64,000 bases of DNA from Piscinibacter sp047600445 (GTDB taxonomy: Bacteria > Pseudomonadota > Gammaproteobacteria > Burkholderiales > Burkholderiaceae_C), in contig NZ_JASGKT010000002.1 in assembly GCF_047600445.1 (NCBI RefSeq), positions 1,178,001-1,242,000 on the forward strand, written 5' to 3'. Shown piece by piece: positions 8,703 to 18,303 of the stretch (within the stretch, counting starts at the first letter, position 1; every line of letters begins with the position of its first letter). Position numbers and translations under genes: made by a program. The notes under the pieces were generated by a model, which was not told the DNA's origin, searched no databases, and saw nothing but the letters and a program-made list of their open reading frames with translations.

Positions 8703-9785
8703 ATGGAACGTCGTTCATTCATCCATGGCGCCGGCATCGCCGGCGTGCTCGCGGCCGGTGCCGCCCCCGCCGTCGTGCACGCGCAGGCCAATGTGCGCTG
8801 GCGCCTCGCGTCGAGCTTCCCGAAGTCGCTCGACACCATCTTCGGCACCGCCGAGGTGTTCGCCAAGCAGGTCAGCGACATGACCGGCGGCAAGTTCCAG
8901 ATCTCGGTGCATGCCGGCGGCGAGCTGATGCCGGCCTTCGGCGTGGTCGACGGCGTGCAGGGCGCCACCGTCGAGATGGCGCACACCGCGCCGTACTACT
9001 TCTACGGCAAGGACCCGACCTTCTGCCTCGGCTGCGCGGTGCCCTTCGGCCTCAACGCGCGCCAGATGACGGCCTGGACCTACGAGGGCAACGGCCTGAA
9101 GCTGATGCGCGAGTTCTACGCCAAGTACAACATCGTCAACCTGCCGGGCGGCAACACCGGCGCGCAGATGGGCGGCTGGTTCCGCAAGGAGATCAAGTCG
9201 GTGGCCGACCTCAAGGGCCTGAAGTTCCGCACCAACCCGTTTTGCGGCCGGGTGCTCGAGTCCTTCGGCGTGGTGCCGCAGTCGCTGCCCGGCTCCGACC
9301 TCTACCCCGCGCTCGAGAAGGGCACGCTGGACGCCGTCGAATGGGTCGGCCCCTACGACGACCAGAAGCTCGGCTTCAACAAGGTGGCACCGTTCTACTA
9401 CTACCCCGGTTGGTGGGAAGGCGGCCCGCAGCTCGACTTCTACATCAACAGCAAGGCCTGGGAAGGCCTGTCGGCCGACTACAAGGCCGTCATCGAGGCG
9501 GCCGCCTCGCACGCGCACGTCAGCATGACGGCCAAGTACGACGTCAAGAACCCGATCGCGCTGAAGCAGCTCGTCGGCGCCGGCACCAAGCTGCGTCCGT
9601 TCTCGCAGGACGTGATGAAGGCCGCGTTCAAGTCGGCGCAGCAGATCTACGCCGACCTGTCGGCCACCAACCCGGAGTGGAAGAAGGTCTACACCGACTA
9701 CGCCAAGTTCCTCGCCGAAGAGAACCTCTGGTTCCGCTTCACCGAGTCGACCTTCGACCGCTTCATGCAGGCCCAGAAGCTCTGA
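8703..9785 (+). CDS. TRAP transporter substrate-binding protein, TakP/DctP type
   Basis: Periplasmic solute receptor of a tripartite (TRAP) transporter, of the TakP-like subgroup that binds 2-oxo acids or other carboxylates; the exact ligand cannot be read. The N-terminus has a Tat-type signal (RRSFIHG followed by a hydrophobic stretch, cleavage near residue 28, VHAQ). Subgroup blocks are clear: GGELMPAFGVVDGVQ, a FRTNPFCG ligand-strand, and EWVGPYDDQKLGF-YYYPGWWEGG near 219-245. An AGGAG Shine-Dalgarno precedes the ATG. The likely permease genes dctQM lie just beyond but on the other strand, converging on it. Confidence 0.9.
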   Translation: MERRSFIHGAGIAGVLAAGAAPAVVHAQANVRWRLASSFPKSLDTIFGTAEVFAKQVSDMTGGKFQISVHAGGELMPAFGVVDGVQGATVEMAHTAPYYFYGKDPTFCLGCAVPFGLNARQMTAWTYEGNGLKLMREFYAKYNIVNLPGGNTGAQMGGWFRKEIKSVADLKGLKFRTNPFCGRVLESFGVVPQSLPGSDLYPALEKGTLDAVEWVGPYDDQKLGFNKVAPFYYYPGWWEGGPQLDFYINSKAWEGLSADYKAVIEAAASHAHVSMTAKYDVKNPIALKQLVGAGTKLRPFSQDVMKAAFKSAQQIYADLSATNPEWKKVYTDYAKFLAEENLWFRFTESTFDRFMQAQKL

Positions 9786-10202
9786 GCGCCGCGACACGCT
9801 CGCAGAAGCCGCGCAGCAGCGCGGCGTCTGCGGCGTGGAACCACAGCATCGAACCGTTGCGCTGGCGCACGAACAGGCGCGGCGCGACCAGCCACTCCAG
9901 GCGCGGCCAGTGCACCAGCTTGAGCTGCGTGACCTCGGCCGCGCGCGCCTGTTTGCGCCACAGCCAGGTCTGGCTCAGCGTGTCGCCGTCCAGCCGCGTG
10001 CGGCTGGCCTGCAGCCAGTAGCCCAGCCAGGCGATCAGCAGCCAGGCGCCGGCCAGCAGCGCGATGCCGCCGGCCGACCACGCGGCCCCGGCCAGCGCCG
10101 CGCGCGCGCGCAGCGCCGCCACGACCACCAGCCCGATCAGCGCGAACGCCCCCCAGCGCAGCGTGCGCGGGAAGGCGGCGCTTTCGAGAACCCCGCCCTC
10201 GC

Positions 10203-10206
<4 letters not shown>
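9763..10206 (-). CDS. Small two-helix membrane protein, TTG start, coupled to dctM
   Basis: Unrecognised protein of 147 residues. Two hydrophobic helices lie at about 17-32 and 39-59, followed by a soluble, Trp- and Arg-rich tail of about 85 residues (LKLVHWPRLEWLV, RLFVRQRNGSMLWF) that looks like a small beta domain, possibly PH-like. The only start near the frame opening is TTG at 10206, overlapping the dctM stop as TTGA, which implies translational coupling. The 3' end overlaps the convergent TRAP receptor gene by 23 bp. Hypothetical, but the reading frame is clean and positioned like a real gene. Confidence 0.6.
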
Positions 10207-11695
<1,489 letters not shown>

Positions 11696-11699
<4 letters not shown>

Positions 11700-12238
11700 T
11701 GCAGCGGCCTCTCGTAGTGGAAGTCGCCGTGGTACTCGTGGCGCAGCCAGGCGACGCGCTTGATGATCTCCGACAGCGCCTGCAGCAGCAGCAGCGCGAA
11801 GCCCAGCGGCAGCATCGCCATCGCGGGCCAGCGGATCAGCCCGCCGATGTTGCCCGACATCTCGCCGCTGCGCAGCATGCCGAGGAACAGCGGCCACGCG
11901 TACCAGATCATCACCACCATCGTCGGCAGCACGAACAGCGTGAAGCCGGCCAGGTCGAGCAGGGCCTGGCCGCGGCCGGACAACCGGCTGTACAGCAGGT
12001 CGACGCGCACGTGCTCGTTGACGCGCATCACCTGCGCCGCGCCCAGCATCACGCAGGCGGCGAACAGGTACCACTGGATCTCGAGCCAGGCGTTCGAGCT
12101 GTAGTCCAGCCCGTAGCGCACCACGGCGTTGCCGGCGCTGATGAGGCACGAGATCACGACGGCCCACTTGGCGATCCAGGCGAAGCGGTCCGACAGGCCG
12201 TCCACCAGCCGGGAGAAGGCGAGCAGGGTCTTCATCAA
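11696..12238 (-). CDS. TRAP transporter small permease subunit (DctQ)
   Basis: Four-helix small membrane subunit that pairs with DctM. It has the DctQ features of an N-terminal helix followed by VVRYGLDYSSNAWLEIQWYLFAA-like residues (about 41-63) and the REHVRVDLLY-type motif (here NEHVRVDLLYSRL, near 79). Length 180 is normal. It is the first gene of the permease pair and is followed by dctM with a 4-bp overlap; 12 bp separate it from the DUF442 gene upstream. Confidence 0.9.
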
Positions 12239-12250
12239 GGCTTGTCTCCT

Positions 12251-12601
12251 TCAGCGTGCCGTCGCTGCGGCGTAGAGCTTGCCCGAGCGCGTGCCGCTGC
12301 GGCAGAAGGCCACCATGGGGCGCGGCAGGCTGGCCAGCAGCGCGGCCATGCGCGCGATCTCCTCGGGCGACTGGTAGGCCGGCTGCACCGGCAGGTAGGC
12401 GTAGGCGAGGCCGGCGGCCGCGGCGGCGGCGGCCATCTGGGCGTCGGTCGGCTGGTCGGGGCCTTCTTCGTAATCGGGCCGGTTGTTCACCACGCTCTTG
12501 AAGCCCAGCGCGGCCAGCTCGGCCATCGCGGCGGGTTCGAGCTGCGGGGCGACGCAGACGTCGGGCGCCACGTTGCGCAGCAGTTGTCGCAGCGGAATCA
12601 T
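12251..12601 (-). CDS. DUF442 / TIGR01244-type sulfurtransferase-phosphatase domain protein
   Basis: Small protein of the dual-specificity-phosphatase fold, the family also found as the N-terminal domain of the sulfur transferase/dioxygenase Blh. The active loop FCRSGTRSGKL (about 99-109) supplies the Cys-x5-Arg signature. GFKSVVNNRPDYEEG (about 33-47) is the family's conserved early block. It is a stand-alone domain of 116 residues; no dioxygenase follows. Function is probably in sulfur trafficking, by family analogy only. It lies between yqeY and dctQ, same strand. Confidence 0.8.
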   Translation of the reverse strand: MIPLRQLLRNVAPDVCVAPQLEPAAMAELAALGFKSVVNNRPDYEEGPDQPTDAQMAAAAAAAGLAYAYLPVQPAYQSPEEIARMAALLASLPRPMVAFCRSGTRSGKLYAAATAR

Positions 12602-12613
12602 GCCGTGACCCCT

Positions 12614-13060
12614 TCAGCGCGACAGCGCCTGCTTGACCGCCGCGGACACCAGGCTCATGTCGGCCTGGCCGGCGAACTTCGCCTTGGCCGCGCCCATCAC
12701 CTTGCCCATGTCGGTCGGGCCGGCGGCGCCGAGTTCGGCCACCAGCGCCGCCACCTGCGCGGCGATCTGCCCGGCCGACAGCCGCGCCGGCAGGTAGCCT
12801 TCGAGCACCTGCAGCTCGGCCGTTTCCTTGTCGACCAGGTCGCCGCGGCCGGCGGCGGAAAACTGGGCGATCGAGTCCTTGCGCTGCTTGATCAGCTTGT
12901 CGACGATGCCGACCACGGCCGCGTCGTCGAGCGTGACGCGCTCGTCGACTTCCTTCTGCTTGAGCGCGGCGAGCAGGCCACGGATGGTCAGCAGCCGCGC
13001 GGCGTCCTTGGCGCGCATGGCGGCCTTCATGTCTTCGGTGATGCGGTCCTTCAGGCTCAT
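12614..13060 (-). CDS. yqeY: GatB/YqeY domain protein
   Basis: Small helical protein sharing the tail domain of the GatB amidotransferase subunit; its role is unclear, perhaps tRNA-related. Typical motifs: MKAAMRAKD near residue 11, LTIRGLLAALKQKEVD near 24 and TDMGKVMGAAKAKFAG near 116. The start is ATG at 13060 (MSLKDRI), because a GGAG sits 6-7 bases before it; an upstream in-frame ATG would add seven codons with no ribosome site. It follows rpsU as in many proteobacteria, with a hairpin between the two. Confidence 0.92.
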   Translation of the reverse strand: MSLKDRITEDMKAAMRAKDAARLLTIRGLLAALKQKEVDERVTLDDAAVVGIVDKLIKQRKDSIAQFSAAGRGDLVDKETAELQVLEGYLPARLSAGQIAAQVAALVAELGAAGPTDMGKVMGAAKAKFAGQADMSLVSAAVKQALSR

Positions 13061-13080
13061 GCCCGTCTCCAGAAGCGACA

Positions 13081-13102
13081 AAGCCCGCAGGGCTGCGGGC
13101 TT
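13081..13102 (-). terminator. Hairpin between rpsU and yqeY
   Basis: A 10-bp perfect inverted repeat (AAGCCCGCAG ... CTGCGGGCTT) with a 2-base centre, followed on the minus strand by TTGTCGCTTC. The T-run is weak, so it may be a partial terminator or attenuator that makes rpsU mRNA more abundant than rpsU-yqeY readthrough. Confidence 0.6.
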
Positions 13103-13124
13103 CGATGATGCATGCGCCGGAAGC

Positions 13125-13337
13125 TCAATAGAGCTTCTTGGGCAGTTGCATGCTGCGAACGCGCTTGAAATGGCGCTTGATGGCCGCGGCCTTCTTGCGC
13201 TTGCGCTCGGCGGTGGGCTTCTCGTAGAACTCGCGGGCGCGCAGGTCGGTCAGCAGCCCGAGTTTCTCGATGGTGCGCTTGAAGCGGCGCAGTGCCACGT
13301 CGAACGGCTCGTTTTCTTTGACGCGAATCGTAGTCAT
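13125..13337 (-). CDS. rpsU: 30S ribosomal protein S21
   Basis: S21 sits near the anti-Shine-Dalgarno region of 16S rRNA and aids initiation. The 70-residue protein begins MTTIRVKENEPFDVALRRFKR and has the typical basic RKRKKAAAIKRHFKR helix at about 45-59. It has its own promoter inside the end of the upstream flavoprotein gene, and a hairpin separates it from yqeY. Confidence 0.98.
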   Translation of the reverse strand: MTTIRVKENEPFDVALRRFKRTIEKLGLLTDLRAREFYEKPTAERKRKKAAAIKRHFKRVRSMQLPKKLY

Positions 13338-13457
13338 GTAGAACGGTTGGGGTTGAGTTGCGCTCGGTGTTGCGGTGCGTTCCTGGCCGGAGGGTCCGGA
13401 GTTCCCGCCAGGATCGGCCGCCGCAATCGCGGCGCGGGTTTGCCAGCAAAGACCACG

Positions 13458-13485
13458 ATTATATGCCGGAAGCCGAACCCTGCAA
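13458..13485 (-). promoter_or_regulatory. Sigma-70 promoter of rpsU
   Basis: Minus strand: TTGCAG (13480-13485) and a perfect TATAAT (13458-13463) with 16 bp between them. Transcription would start about 110 bp before the rpsU ATG. The elements overlap the last codons of the flavoprotein gene, so rpsU can be read independently of the paa-linked operon upstream. Confidence 0.7.
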
Positions 13486-14694
13486 GCCTGTCGCCGTGGC
13501 GGCGCCCAGGGCCCGGGCGCAGGCCGCGGCGCTGGCCCAGGCCCACTGGAAGTTGTAGCCGCCGAGCCAGCCGGTCACGTCGACCACCTCGCCGATGAAG
13601 TACAGGCCGGGCACGCGCCGGCTTTCCATGGTCTGCTGGTTCAGCTCGCGGGTGTCTACGCCGCCCAGCGTCACCTCGGCCTTGCGGTAGCCCTCGCTGC
13701 CGTCGGGCGTGATGGTCCAGGCCTGCAGGCCGTCCGCCAGCTCGCGCAGCTCGGCGTCGCGCATCTCGGCCAGCGCCCGCGCCGCCCAGCCGGGGCGCGC
13801 CGCCAGCCAGGCCTCGGCGAGGCGGCGCGGCAGCCGCTCGGCCAGTTCGCTGCCGAGCTGGCGGCGCGCACCTTTCTTGGCGGCCAGCAGTTCCGCGGCC
13901 AGGTCGCGGCCGGGCGCCAGGTCGAGCCGCAACGGCTCGCCTTCGCGCCAGTAGCTGGAGGCCTGCAGCACCGCCGGGCCCGACAGGCCGCGGTGCGTGA
14001 AGAGCAGGTCTTCGACGAAGCGCCCGCGCGCCGGGGCGGCGCCGGCTTCGATGCCGACCTCCAGCGAGATGCCGGCCAGCGTCACGAAGGGCGCCCAGTC
14101 GGCCGCCGCGAAGGTCAGCGGCACCAGGCCGGGGCGCGTGGCCACGATGCCGTGGCCGAAGCGCGCGGCCAGCCGGTGGCCGAAGTCGCTGGCGCCGATC
14201 TTCGGGATCGAGAGCCCGCCGGTGGCGACCACCAGCCGGGGCGAGCGCACCGGCCCGCCGTCGGTGTCCAGCTCGAAGCCGCCGTCGCCGCGGCGCACCG
14301 CGTGCACGGCGCAGGGCTGGCGGCGCTGCACGCCGCCGGCCGCGCACTCGGCCAGCAGCATCTGCACGATGTCCTCGGCCGAGCGGTCGCAGAAGAGCTG
14401 GCCCTTGTGCTTCTCGTGCCAGCGGATGCCGTGGCGCTCGACCAGCGCGATGAAGTCGGCCGACGTGTAGCGCGCCAGCGCCGAGCGGCAGAAGTGCGGG
14501 TTGGCGCAGAGGAACTGCGCCGGCGTGGCGTCGCGGTTGGTGAAGTTGCAGCGCCCGCCGCCGGAGATGCGGATCTTCTCCGCCACCTTGGGCGAGTGGT
14601 CGAGCAGCAGCACGCGCGCGCCGAGCTGCCCGGCCATCGCGGCGCAGTGAAGGCCGGCCGCTCCCGCGCCGACGATCACCGCGTCGAAGTGCAT
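13459..14694 (-). CDS. BaiN/HI0933-family NAD(P)/FAD-dependent oxidoreductase
   Basis: Flavoprotein of the HI0933/YhiN family; reactions are known for few members. The N-terminal Rossmann motif DAVIVGAGAAGLHCA (about 4-18) binds FAD, followed by the family's signature KIRISGGGRCNFTN (about 40-53). A C-terminal FIGEVVDVTGWLGGYNFQWAWASA block (about 369-392) is diagnostic. Length 411 is normal. Its start is joined to the upstream binding-protein gene by repeat A and a small ORF; without the repeat the two genes would overlap as TGATG. Confidence 0.88.
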   Translation of the reverse strand: MHFDAVIVGAGAAGLHCAAMAGQLGARVLLLDHSPKVAEKIRISGGGRCNFTNRDATPAQFLCANPHFCRSALARYTSADFIALVERHGIRWHEKHKGQLFCDRSAEDIVQMLLAECAAGGVQRRQPCAVHAVRRGDGGFELDTDGGPVRSPRLVVATGGLSIPKIGASDFGHRLAARFGHGIVATRPGLVPLTFAAADWAPFVTLAGISLEVGIEAGAAPARGRFVEDLLFTHRGLSGPAVLQASSYWREGEPLRLDLAPGRDLAAELLAAKKGARRQLGSELAERLPRRLAEAWLAARPGWAARALAEMRDAELRELADGLQAWTITPDGSEGYRKAEVTLGGVDTRELNQQTMESRRVPGLYFIGEVVDVTGWLGGYNFQWAWASAAACARALGAATATGLQGSASGI

Positions 14695-14780
14695 CAGCGC
14701 GCGCCGGGCCGTCCCAAGCGCGCTGGCTCCCCCTCGGGGGGGCGCGAGCGAGGCGAGCTCGGGGGCGCCGCGGTCATCAG
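14692..14780. repeat. Structured intra-operon repeat, copy A
   Basis: About 77 bp flanked by the direct repeat CATCAG (14692-14697 and 14775-14780). Read on the plus strand it contains CGCCGGGCCGTCCCAAG (shared with copy D, one base shorter), a CCCCC-TC-GGGGG hairpin (from 14729), a second stem CGAGC...GCTCG and a G-rich end. It is antisense to the operon. The direct repeat includes both the upstream stop and the downstream ATG, as a target-site duplication would. Confidence 0.7.
14694..14777 (-). CDS. Small bridging ORF in repeat A (27 codons)
   Basis: ATG overlaps the stop of the binding-protein gene (TGATG) and the TGA overlaps the ATG of the flavoprotein gene (TGATG). The peptide begins MTAAPPSSPRSRPPEGE and is Pro/Arg-rich. 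No family is recognised. It may serve only to pass ribosomes across the repeat; expression is not shown. Confidence 0.3.
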   Translation of the reverse strand: MTAAPPSSPRSRPPEGEPARLGRPGAR

Positions 14781-15919
14781 GGTTGATATTTCCAGGCGCC
14801 GTCGACGATCTTGACCATCACGTAGGCGCGCTGGTCGAGGCCGAGGTGGTCGGTGGGCGACATCGTGAAGATGCCGTGCGCGCCGGGCATGTTCTTGACC
14901 TGCTCGATCGCGTCGCGCAGCGCGATGCGGAACTCGGCCGTGCCCGGCCTGGCCTTCTTCAGCGCCGCCGGCACCGCGGCGGTCATCAGCAGACCGGCGT
15001 CCCAGGCGTGCGCGCCGAAGGTCGAGGCGGAGCCCTTGCCGTGCGCCGCCTCGTAGGCCTGCACGTAGGCCATCGCCGTCTTCTTCACCGGGTTGGAGGC
15101 AGGCAACTGGTCGGCCACCAGCACCGGGCCGGAGGGCAGGAAGGTGTCGTCGACGTCCTTGCCGCCGACGCGCAGGAAGTCGGCGTTGGCCACGCCGTGC
15201 GTCTGGTAGTACTTGCCGGCGTAGCCGCGCTCCTTGAGTGTCTTCTGCGGCAGCGCCGCCGGCGTGCCCGAGCCGGCCACCAGCACGGCGTCGGGCTTGG
15301 CGGCCATGATCTTCAGCACCTGGCCGGTGACGGCGGTGTCGGTGCGCGCGTAGCGCTCGTTGGCGACGATCTGCAGGCCCTTGAGCGAGGCCACCTTGGC
15401 GAACTCGCCGTACCAGCCCTCGCCGTAGGCGTCGGCGAAGCCGATGAAGCCGACCGTCTTGACGCCGTTGTTGGCCATGTGCGCGGCGATCGCCAGCGAC
15501 ATCATGATGTCGTTCTGCGGCGTCTTGAACACCCAGCGCTTCTTGGCGTCCACCGGCTCGACGATGCGTGCCGAGGCGGCCATCGAGATCATCGGCACCT
15601 GCGCCTCGGCCACCACGTCGATCATCGCCAGCGAGTTCGGCGTGACGGTCGAGCCGAGCACGACGTCGACCTTGTCCTCGGTGATCAGCTTGCGGGTGTT
15701 GGCCACGGCCCTGGTGGTGTCGGAGCCGTCGTCGAGCACGATGTACTCGACCTTCTGCCCGGCGATGGTCTTGGGCATCAGGTCGATGGTGTTCTTCTCG
15801 GGGATGCCGAGCGAGGCGGCCGGCCCGGTGGCCGAGACCGTGACGCCGACCTTGATCTGGGCCTGGGCGGCGCCGGCCATCGTGAGCGCGGCGACGAGCA
15901 GCAGTCGCTGGAACTTCAT
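14777..15919 (-). CDS. ABC transporter substrate-binding protein, branched-chain amino acid type (paa-linked)
   Basis: Periplasmic type-I binding protein (LivJ-like fold) of 380 residues. A Sec signal peptide ends near AQAQ at 18-21, followed by IKVGVTVSATGPAASLGIPEKNTIDL. Receptors of this class with 'PE-N' near the start often bind aromatic acids; since it lies directly behind paaR with a PaaR-like operator in front, uptake of phenylacetate or a related acid is a fair inference. AAGGAG precedes the ATG by 8 bases. No permease or ATPase gene is adjacent. Confidence 0.88.
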   Translation of the reverse strand: MKFQRLLLVAALTMAGAAQAQIKVGVTVSATGPAASLGIPEKNTIDLMPKTIAGQKVEYIVLDDGSDTTRAVANTRKLITEDKVDVVLGSTVTPNSLAMIDVVAEAQVPMISMAASARIVEPVDAKKRWVFKTPQNDIMMSLAIAAHMANNGVKTVGFIGFADAYGEGWYGEFAKVASLKGLQIVANERYARTDTAVTGQVLKIMAAKPDAVLVAGSGTPAALPQKTLKERGYAGKYYQTHGVANADFLRVGGKDVDDTFLPSGPVLVADQLPASNPVKKTAMAYVQAYEAAHGKGSASTFGAHAWDAGLLMTAAVPAALKKARPGTAEFRIALRDAIEQVKNMPGAHGIFTMSPTDHLGLDQRAYVMVKIVDGAWKYQP

Positions 15920-15950
15920 CTTCTGTCTCCTTGAGAGCGGGGTGCGGAAA

Positions 15951-15972
15951 ATTATCGACTGATCGGTCGACG
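15951..15972 (-). promoter_or_regulatory. Likely PaaR operator and -10 before the binding-protein gene
   Basis: GACTGATCGGTC (15957-15968) differs by one base from the core of the perfect operator at 23121-23136. On the minus strand a GATAAT hexamer (15951-15956) abuts it, 32 bp from the ATG, giving a plausible repressible promoter. A wider inverted repeat GACTGAT...ATCAGTC (to 15980) surrounds it. Confidence 0.55.
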
Positions 15973-15974
15973 AA

Positions 15975-16601
15975 TCAGTCCCGGGCTTCTACCAGCACGG
16001 CGGCCGGCGCCTGCACGGCGCCGAGCCCGCCGAGGAACAGGTCGGCGACGATGGGCGCCACGTCGTCGTGCGCCAGCGCGCCGTTCGGCTTCAGCCAGGT
16101 GAACATCCAGTTGATCATGCCGAACAGCAGCATGGTCAGCGGCTTGGCGAGCGCGGCGCGCGCCAGTTCGGGGCGCGCCTGGCCGATCGCGACGGCGAAG
16201 GCGGCCACCACGGCGCGCTCCTTCTTCAGCACGCGGCTGCGGTCGCGCGGCTCGAGGAACTTCACGTCCTGCGTCAGCACGCCGTGGTCGTGGCGCGCCT
16301 GCGCGTACTCGTGCACGAAGCGGCGGATCAGCTCGCGCAGCCGCGCCGGCGCGGGCAGGCGCAGCGCCTCGACCTCGCCGATGATCGCCTCGAGCCGGCT
16401 GACGTGGCCCTCGGTGATCTCGCGCAGCAGCTCGTACTTGTCGCTGACGTAGTGGTACAGCAGCGCCTTGGAGATGCCGCACTCGCGCGCCAGGTCGCTC
16501 ATCGAGGTCCCGGGGTAGCCGCGCTGCGCGAACAGCCGCGCGGCGCTGCGCACGATGGCCTCGCGGTTCAGCGCGTAGTCGGCGGAGCGGGCGCGTGCCA
16601 T
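15975..16601 (-). CDS. paaR: TetR-family repressor, probable PaaR
   Basis: TetR-type one-component regulator of 208 residues. The N-terminal HTH is clear (AARLFAQRGYPGTSMSDLARECGISKALLYHYVSDKYELL, about 20-59 in outline), followed by an all-helical ligand domain. It is the tail gene of the paa operon, 19 bp after paaE. In Burkholderiales a TetR-type PaaR, released by phenylacetyl-CoA, controls such clusters; position and two matching operators support this name. The ligand is inferred. Confidence 0.82.
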   Translation of the reverse strand: MARARSADYALNREAIVRSAARLFAQRGYPGTSMSDLARECGISKALLYHYVSDKYELLREITEGHVSRLEAIIGEVEALRLPAPARLRELIRRFVHEYAQARHDHGVLTQDVKFLEPRDRSRVLKKERAVVAAFAVAIGQARPELARAALAKPLTMLLFGMINWMFTWLKPNGALAHDDVAPIVADLFLGGLGAVQAPAAVLVEARD

Positions 16602-16620
16602 GCGGGTGCCGTGCGAGGCC

Positions 16621-17685
16621 TCAGCGCTCGTCCAGCGTGATGGTCACGCTGTCGGTGGTCGGGTGCGCCTGGCAGCACAGCACGAAGCCCTGCGCCACCT
16701 CGGCCTCGGTGAGCGCGAGGTTGCGGTCCATGCGCACCTGGCCGTCCAGCACCTTGCCCTTGCAGGTGGAGCACACGCCGGCCTTGCAGGCGTAGGGCAC
16801 GTCGAAGCCCATGCGCCGCGCGGCGTCGAGGATGGACAGGTCGGACAGGCGGAACTCCACCTCGCGCGTCAAGCCGTCGATCACCAGCGCCACCTTGGCG
16901 TGGTCGGCGTCGCCTTCCTCGACGTGGTGCGCGGTGGCGGCGTTGACGTCGCCGAAGCGCTCGACGTGGATGCGCTCGGCGGCGAGTCCGGCCTTCTCGA
17001 GCGCCGCGACGGCGCCGTCGAGCATGCCGGCCGGCCCGCAGACGAAGACCTGGTCGACGCTCTCGGCCGGCACCAGCGTGCGCAGGAACTCGCCGACGCG
17101 TTCCTCGTCGAGCCGGCCGTTGAACAGCGGCGCGTCCTGCACCTCGCGCGAGAACACCGGCAGCAGCGTGAAGCGCCGCAGGTAGCGGTCTTTCAGGTCT
17201 TCCAGTTCTTCCTTGAACATCATGGTCGCCAGGCGCCGGTTGCCGTAGACCAGCGTGCAGCGCGTGCCGGGCTCGCGCGCCAGCAGCGTGCGGATCAGCG
17301 ACAGCATCGGCGTGATGCCGCTGCCGGCGGCGATGAAGAGCAGGTGGCGCCGCGCGGCCGGGTCGGGCGCCAGCGTGAAGCGGCCCTGCGGCGGCATCAC
17401 CTGCAGTGTCTGGCCGGCCGCGAGCCGCTGCGCCGCCCAGCCCGAGAAGGCGCCGCCGGGCAGCAGCCGGATGCCGACGCGCAGCTCGCCGTCCTCGGGC
17501 GCGCTGCAGATCGAGTACGAGCGGCGCAGGTCCTCGCCGTTCACGTCGGCGCGCAGCGTCAGGTACTGGCCGGGCTCGAAGGCGAACGCCTCGCGCAGCG
17601 GCTCGGGCACGCCGAAACCGACCACCAGCGCGTCGGCGTCGCGCGCGATGCTCTTCACCGGCAGGTCGTGGAATTGCAGGCTCAT
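16621..17685 (-). CDS. paaE: Ring-1,2-epoxyphenylacetyl-CoA reductase component PaaE
   Basis: Reductase of the multicomponent phenylacetyl-CoA epoxidase: passes electrons from NADPH through FAD and a [2Fe-2S] cluster to PaaA. N-terminal FAD domain (RRSYSICSAP near 55), NAD domain (FIAAGSGITPMLSLIRTLL near 119) and C-terminal plant-type ferredoxin (CKAGVCSTCKGKV near 301, with LCCQ after) are all present. The start at 17685 (MSLQFHD) is preferred to an ATG 33 bases upstream because GAGAG lies 8-9 bases before it. Repeat B separates it from paaD. Confidence 0.95.
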   Translation of the reverse strand: MSLQFHDLPVKSIARDADALVVGFGVPEPLREAFAFEPGQYLTLRADVNGEDLRRSYSICSAPEDGELRVGIRLLPGGAFSGWAAQRLAAGQTLQVMPPQGRFTLAPDPAARRHLLFIAAGSGITPMLSLIRTLLAREPGTRCTLVYGNRRLATMMFKEELEDLKDRYLRRFTLLPVFSREVQDAPLFNGRLDEERVGEFLRTLVPAESVDQVFVCGPAGMLDGAVAALEKAGLAAERIHVERFGDVNAATAHHVEEGDADHAKVALVIDGLTREVEFRLSDLSILDAARRMGFDVPYACKAGVCSTCKGKVLDGQVRMDRNLALTEAEVAQGFVLCCQAHPTTDSVTITLDER

Positions 17686-17704
17686 CGTTTGTGTCTCTCG
17701 TCGC

Positions 17705-17820
17705 TCATATCGGTGCATGCCGCGCTGTGACCAAGCGGTCGCCGCGGAACCGGCTGCGCCGGGCCGCTGGCGGCGCCCCCTTGGGGGGAGCGCCGCAGGC
17801 GCTGCGGGGGGTTGTCATAT
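17705..17820. repeat. Structured intra-operon repeat, copy B
   Basis: About 104 bp bounded by the direct repeat TCATAT (17705-17710 and 17815-17820), which includes the paaD stop. Plus strand: CGCCGGGCCGCT, a CCCCC-TT-GGGGGG hairpin, a perfect second stem AGCGCC-GCA-GGCGCT (17789-17803) and a GCGGGGGG end. A 37-codon frame starts on the paaD stop but ends 19 bp before paaE, so unlike copies A, C and D it does not bridge. Antisense to the operon. Confidence 0.7.
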
Positions 17821-18303
17821 GGGCTTGAAGTGTTCGAAGGGTTCCAGGCAGTCGAGGCAGCGGTGCAGCGCCTTGCAGGCCGTCGCGCCGAAGGCCGACA
17901 GCCGCTGCGTGTTCAGGCTGCCGCAGCGCGGGCAGGCGATGTTCTTCGGATGGAAGCGCAGCGTCTGCGCCTCAGCGGCGCGCAGGTGCGGCGGCGCGAT
18001 GCCGTAGGCGCGCAGCCGCTCGGCGGCTTCGGGCGTGATCCAGTCGGTGGTCCAGGGCGGGTCGAGCGTGGTGGTGACCCTGACCTCGCGCGCGCCGGCC
18101 TTCTTCAAGGCCTCCACCACCGCGGCCTGGATCACCTCGGTGGCCGGGCAGCCGGAGTAGGTGGGCGTCAGCGTCACCGCCACCTCGTCGTCGCCGGCCA
18201 CGTCGACCTCGCGCACGATGCCCAGGTCGACCACCGAGAGCACCGGCACCTCGGGGTCGGGCACCTGCGCGAGCGTCGCCCAGGCCTGCGCGGCGTTCAC
18301 CAT
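17815..18303 (-). CDS. paaD: Phenylacetyl-CoA epoxidase subunit PaaD
   Basis: PaaD is needed for the epoxidase complex, probably in iron-sulfur cluster assembly (DUF59/MIP18 type domain). N-terminal DPEVPVLSVVDLGIVREV (about 16-33) and PTYSGCPATEVI (about 47-58) give the DUF59 core; the C-terminus has a zinc-ribbon-like CPRCGS...CLDC pair (about 131-154). Length 162 is usual. The start overlaps the end of paaC by 7 bp. Confidence 0.94.
   Translation of the reverse strand: MVNAAQAWATLAQVPDPEVPVLSVVDLGIVREVDVAGDDEVAVTLTPTYSGCPATEVIQAAVVEALKKAGAREVRVTTTLDPPWTTDWITPEAAERLRAYGIAPPHLRAAEAQTLRFHPKNIACPRCGSLNTQRLSAFGATACKALHRCLDCLEPFEHFKPI

Noticed and set aside
17705..17818. 37-codon ORF in repeat B as a bridging gene
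   Set aside because: It starts on the paaD stop but ends 19 bp before paaE, and its peptide lacks the IPSGDR motif; listed only within the repeat.
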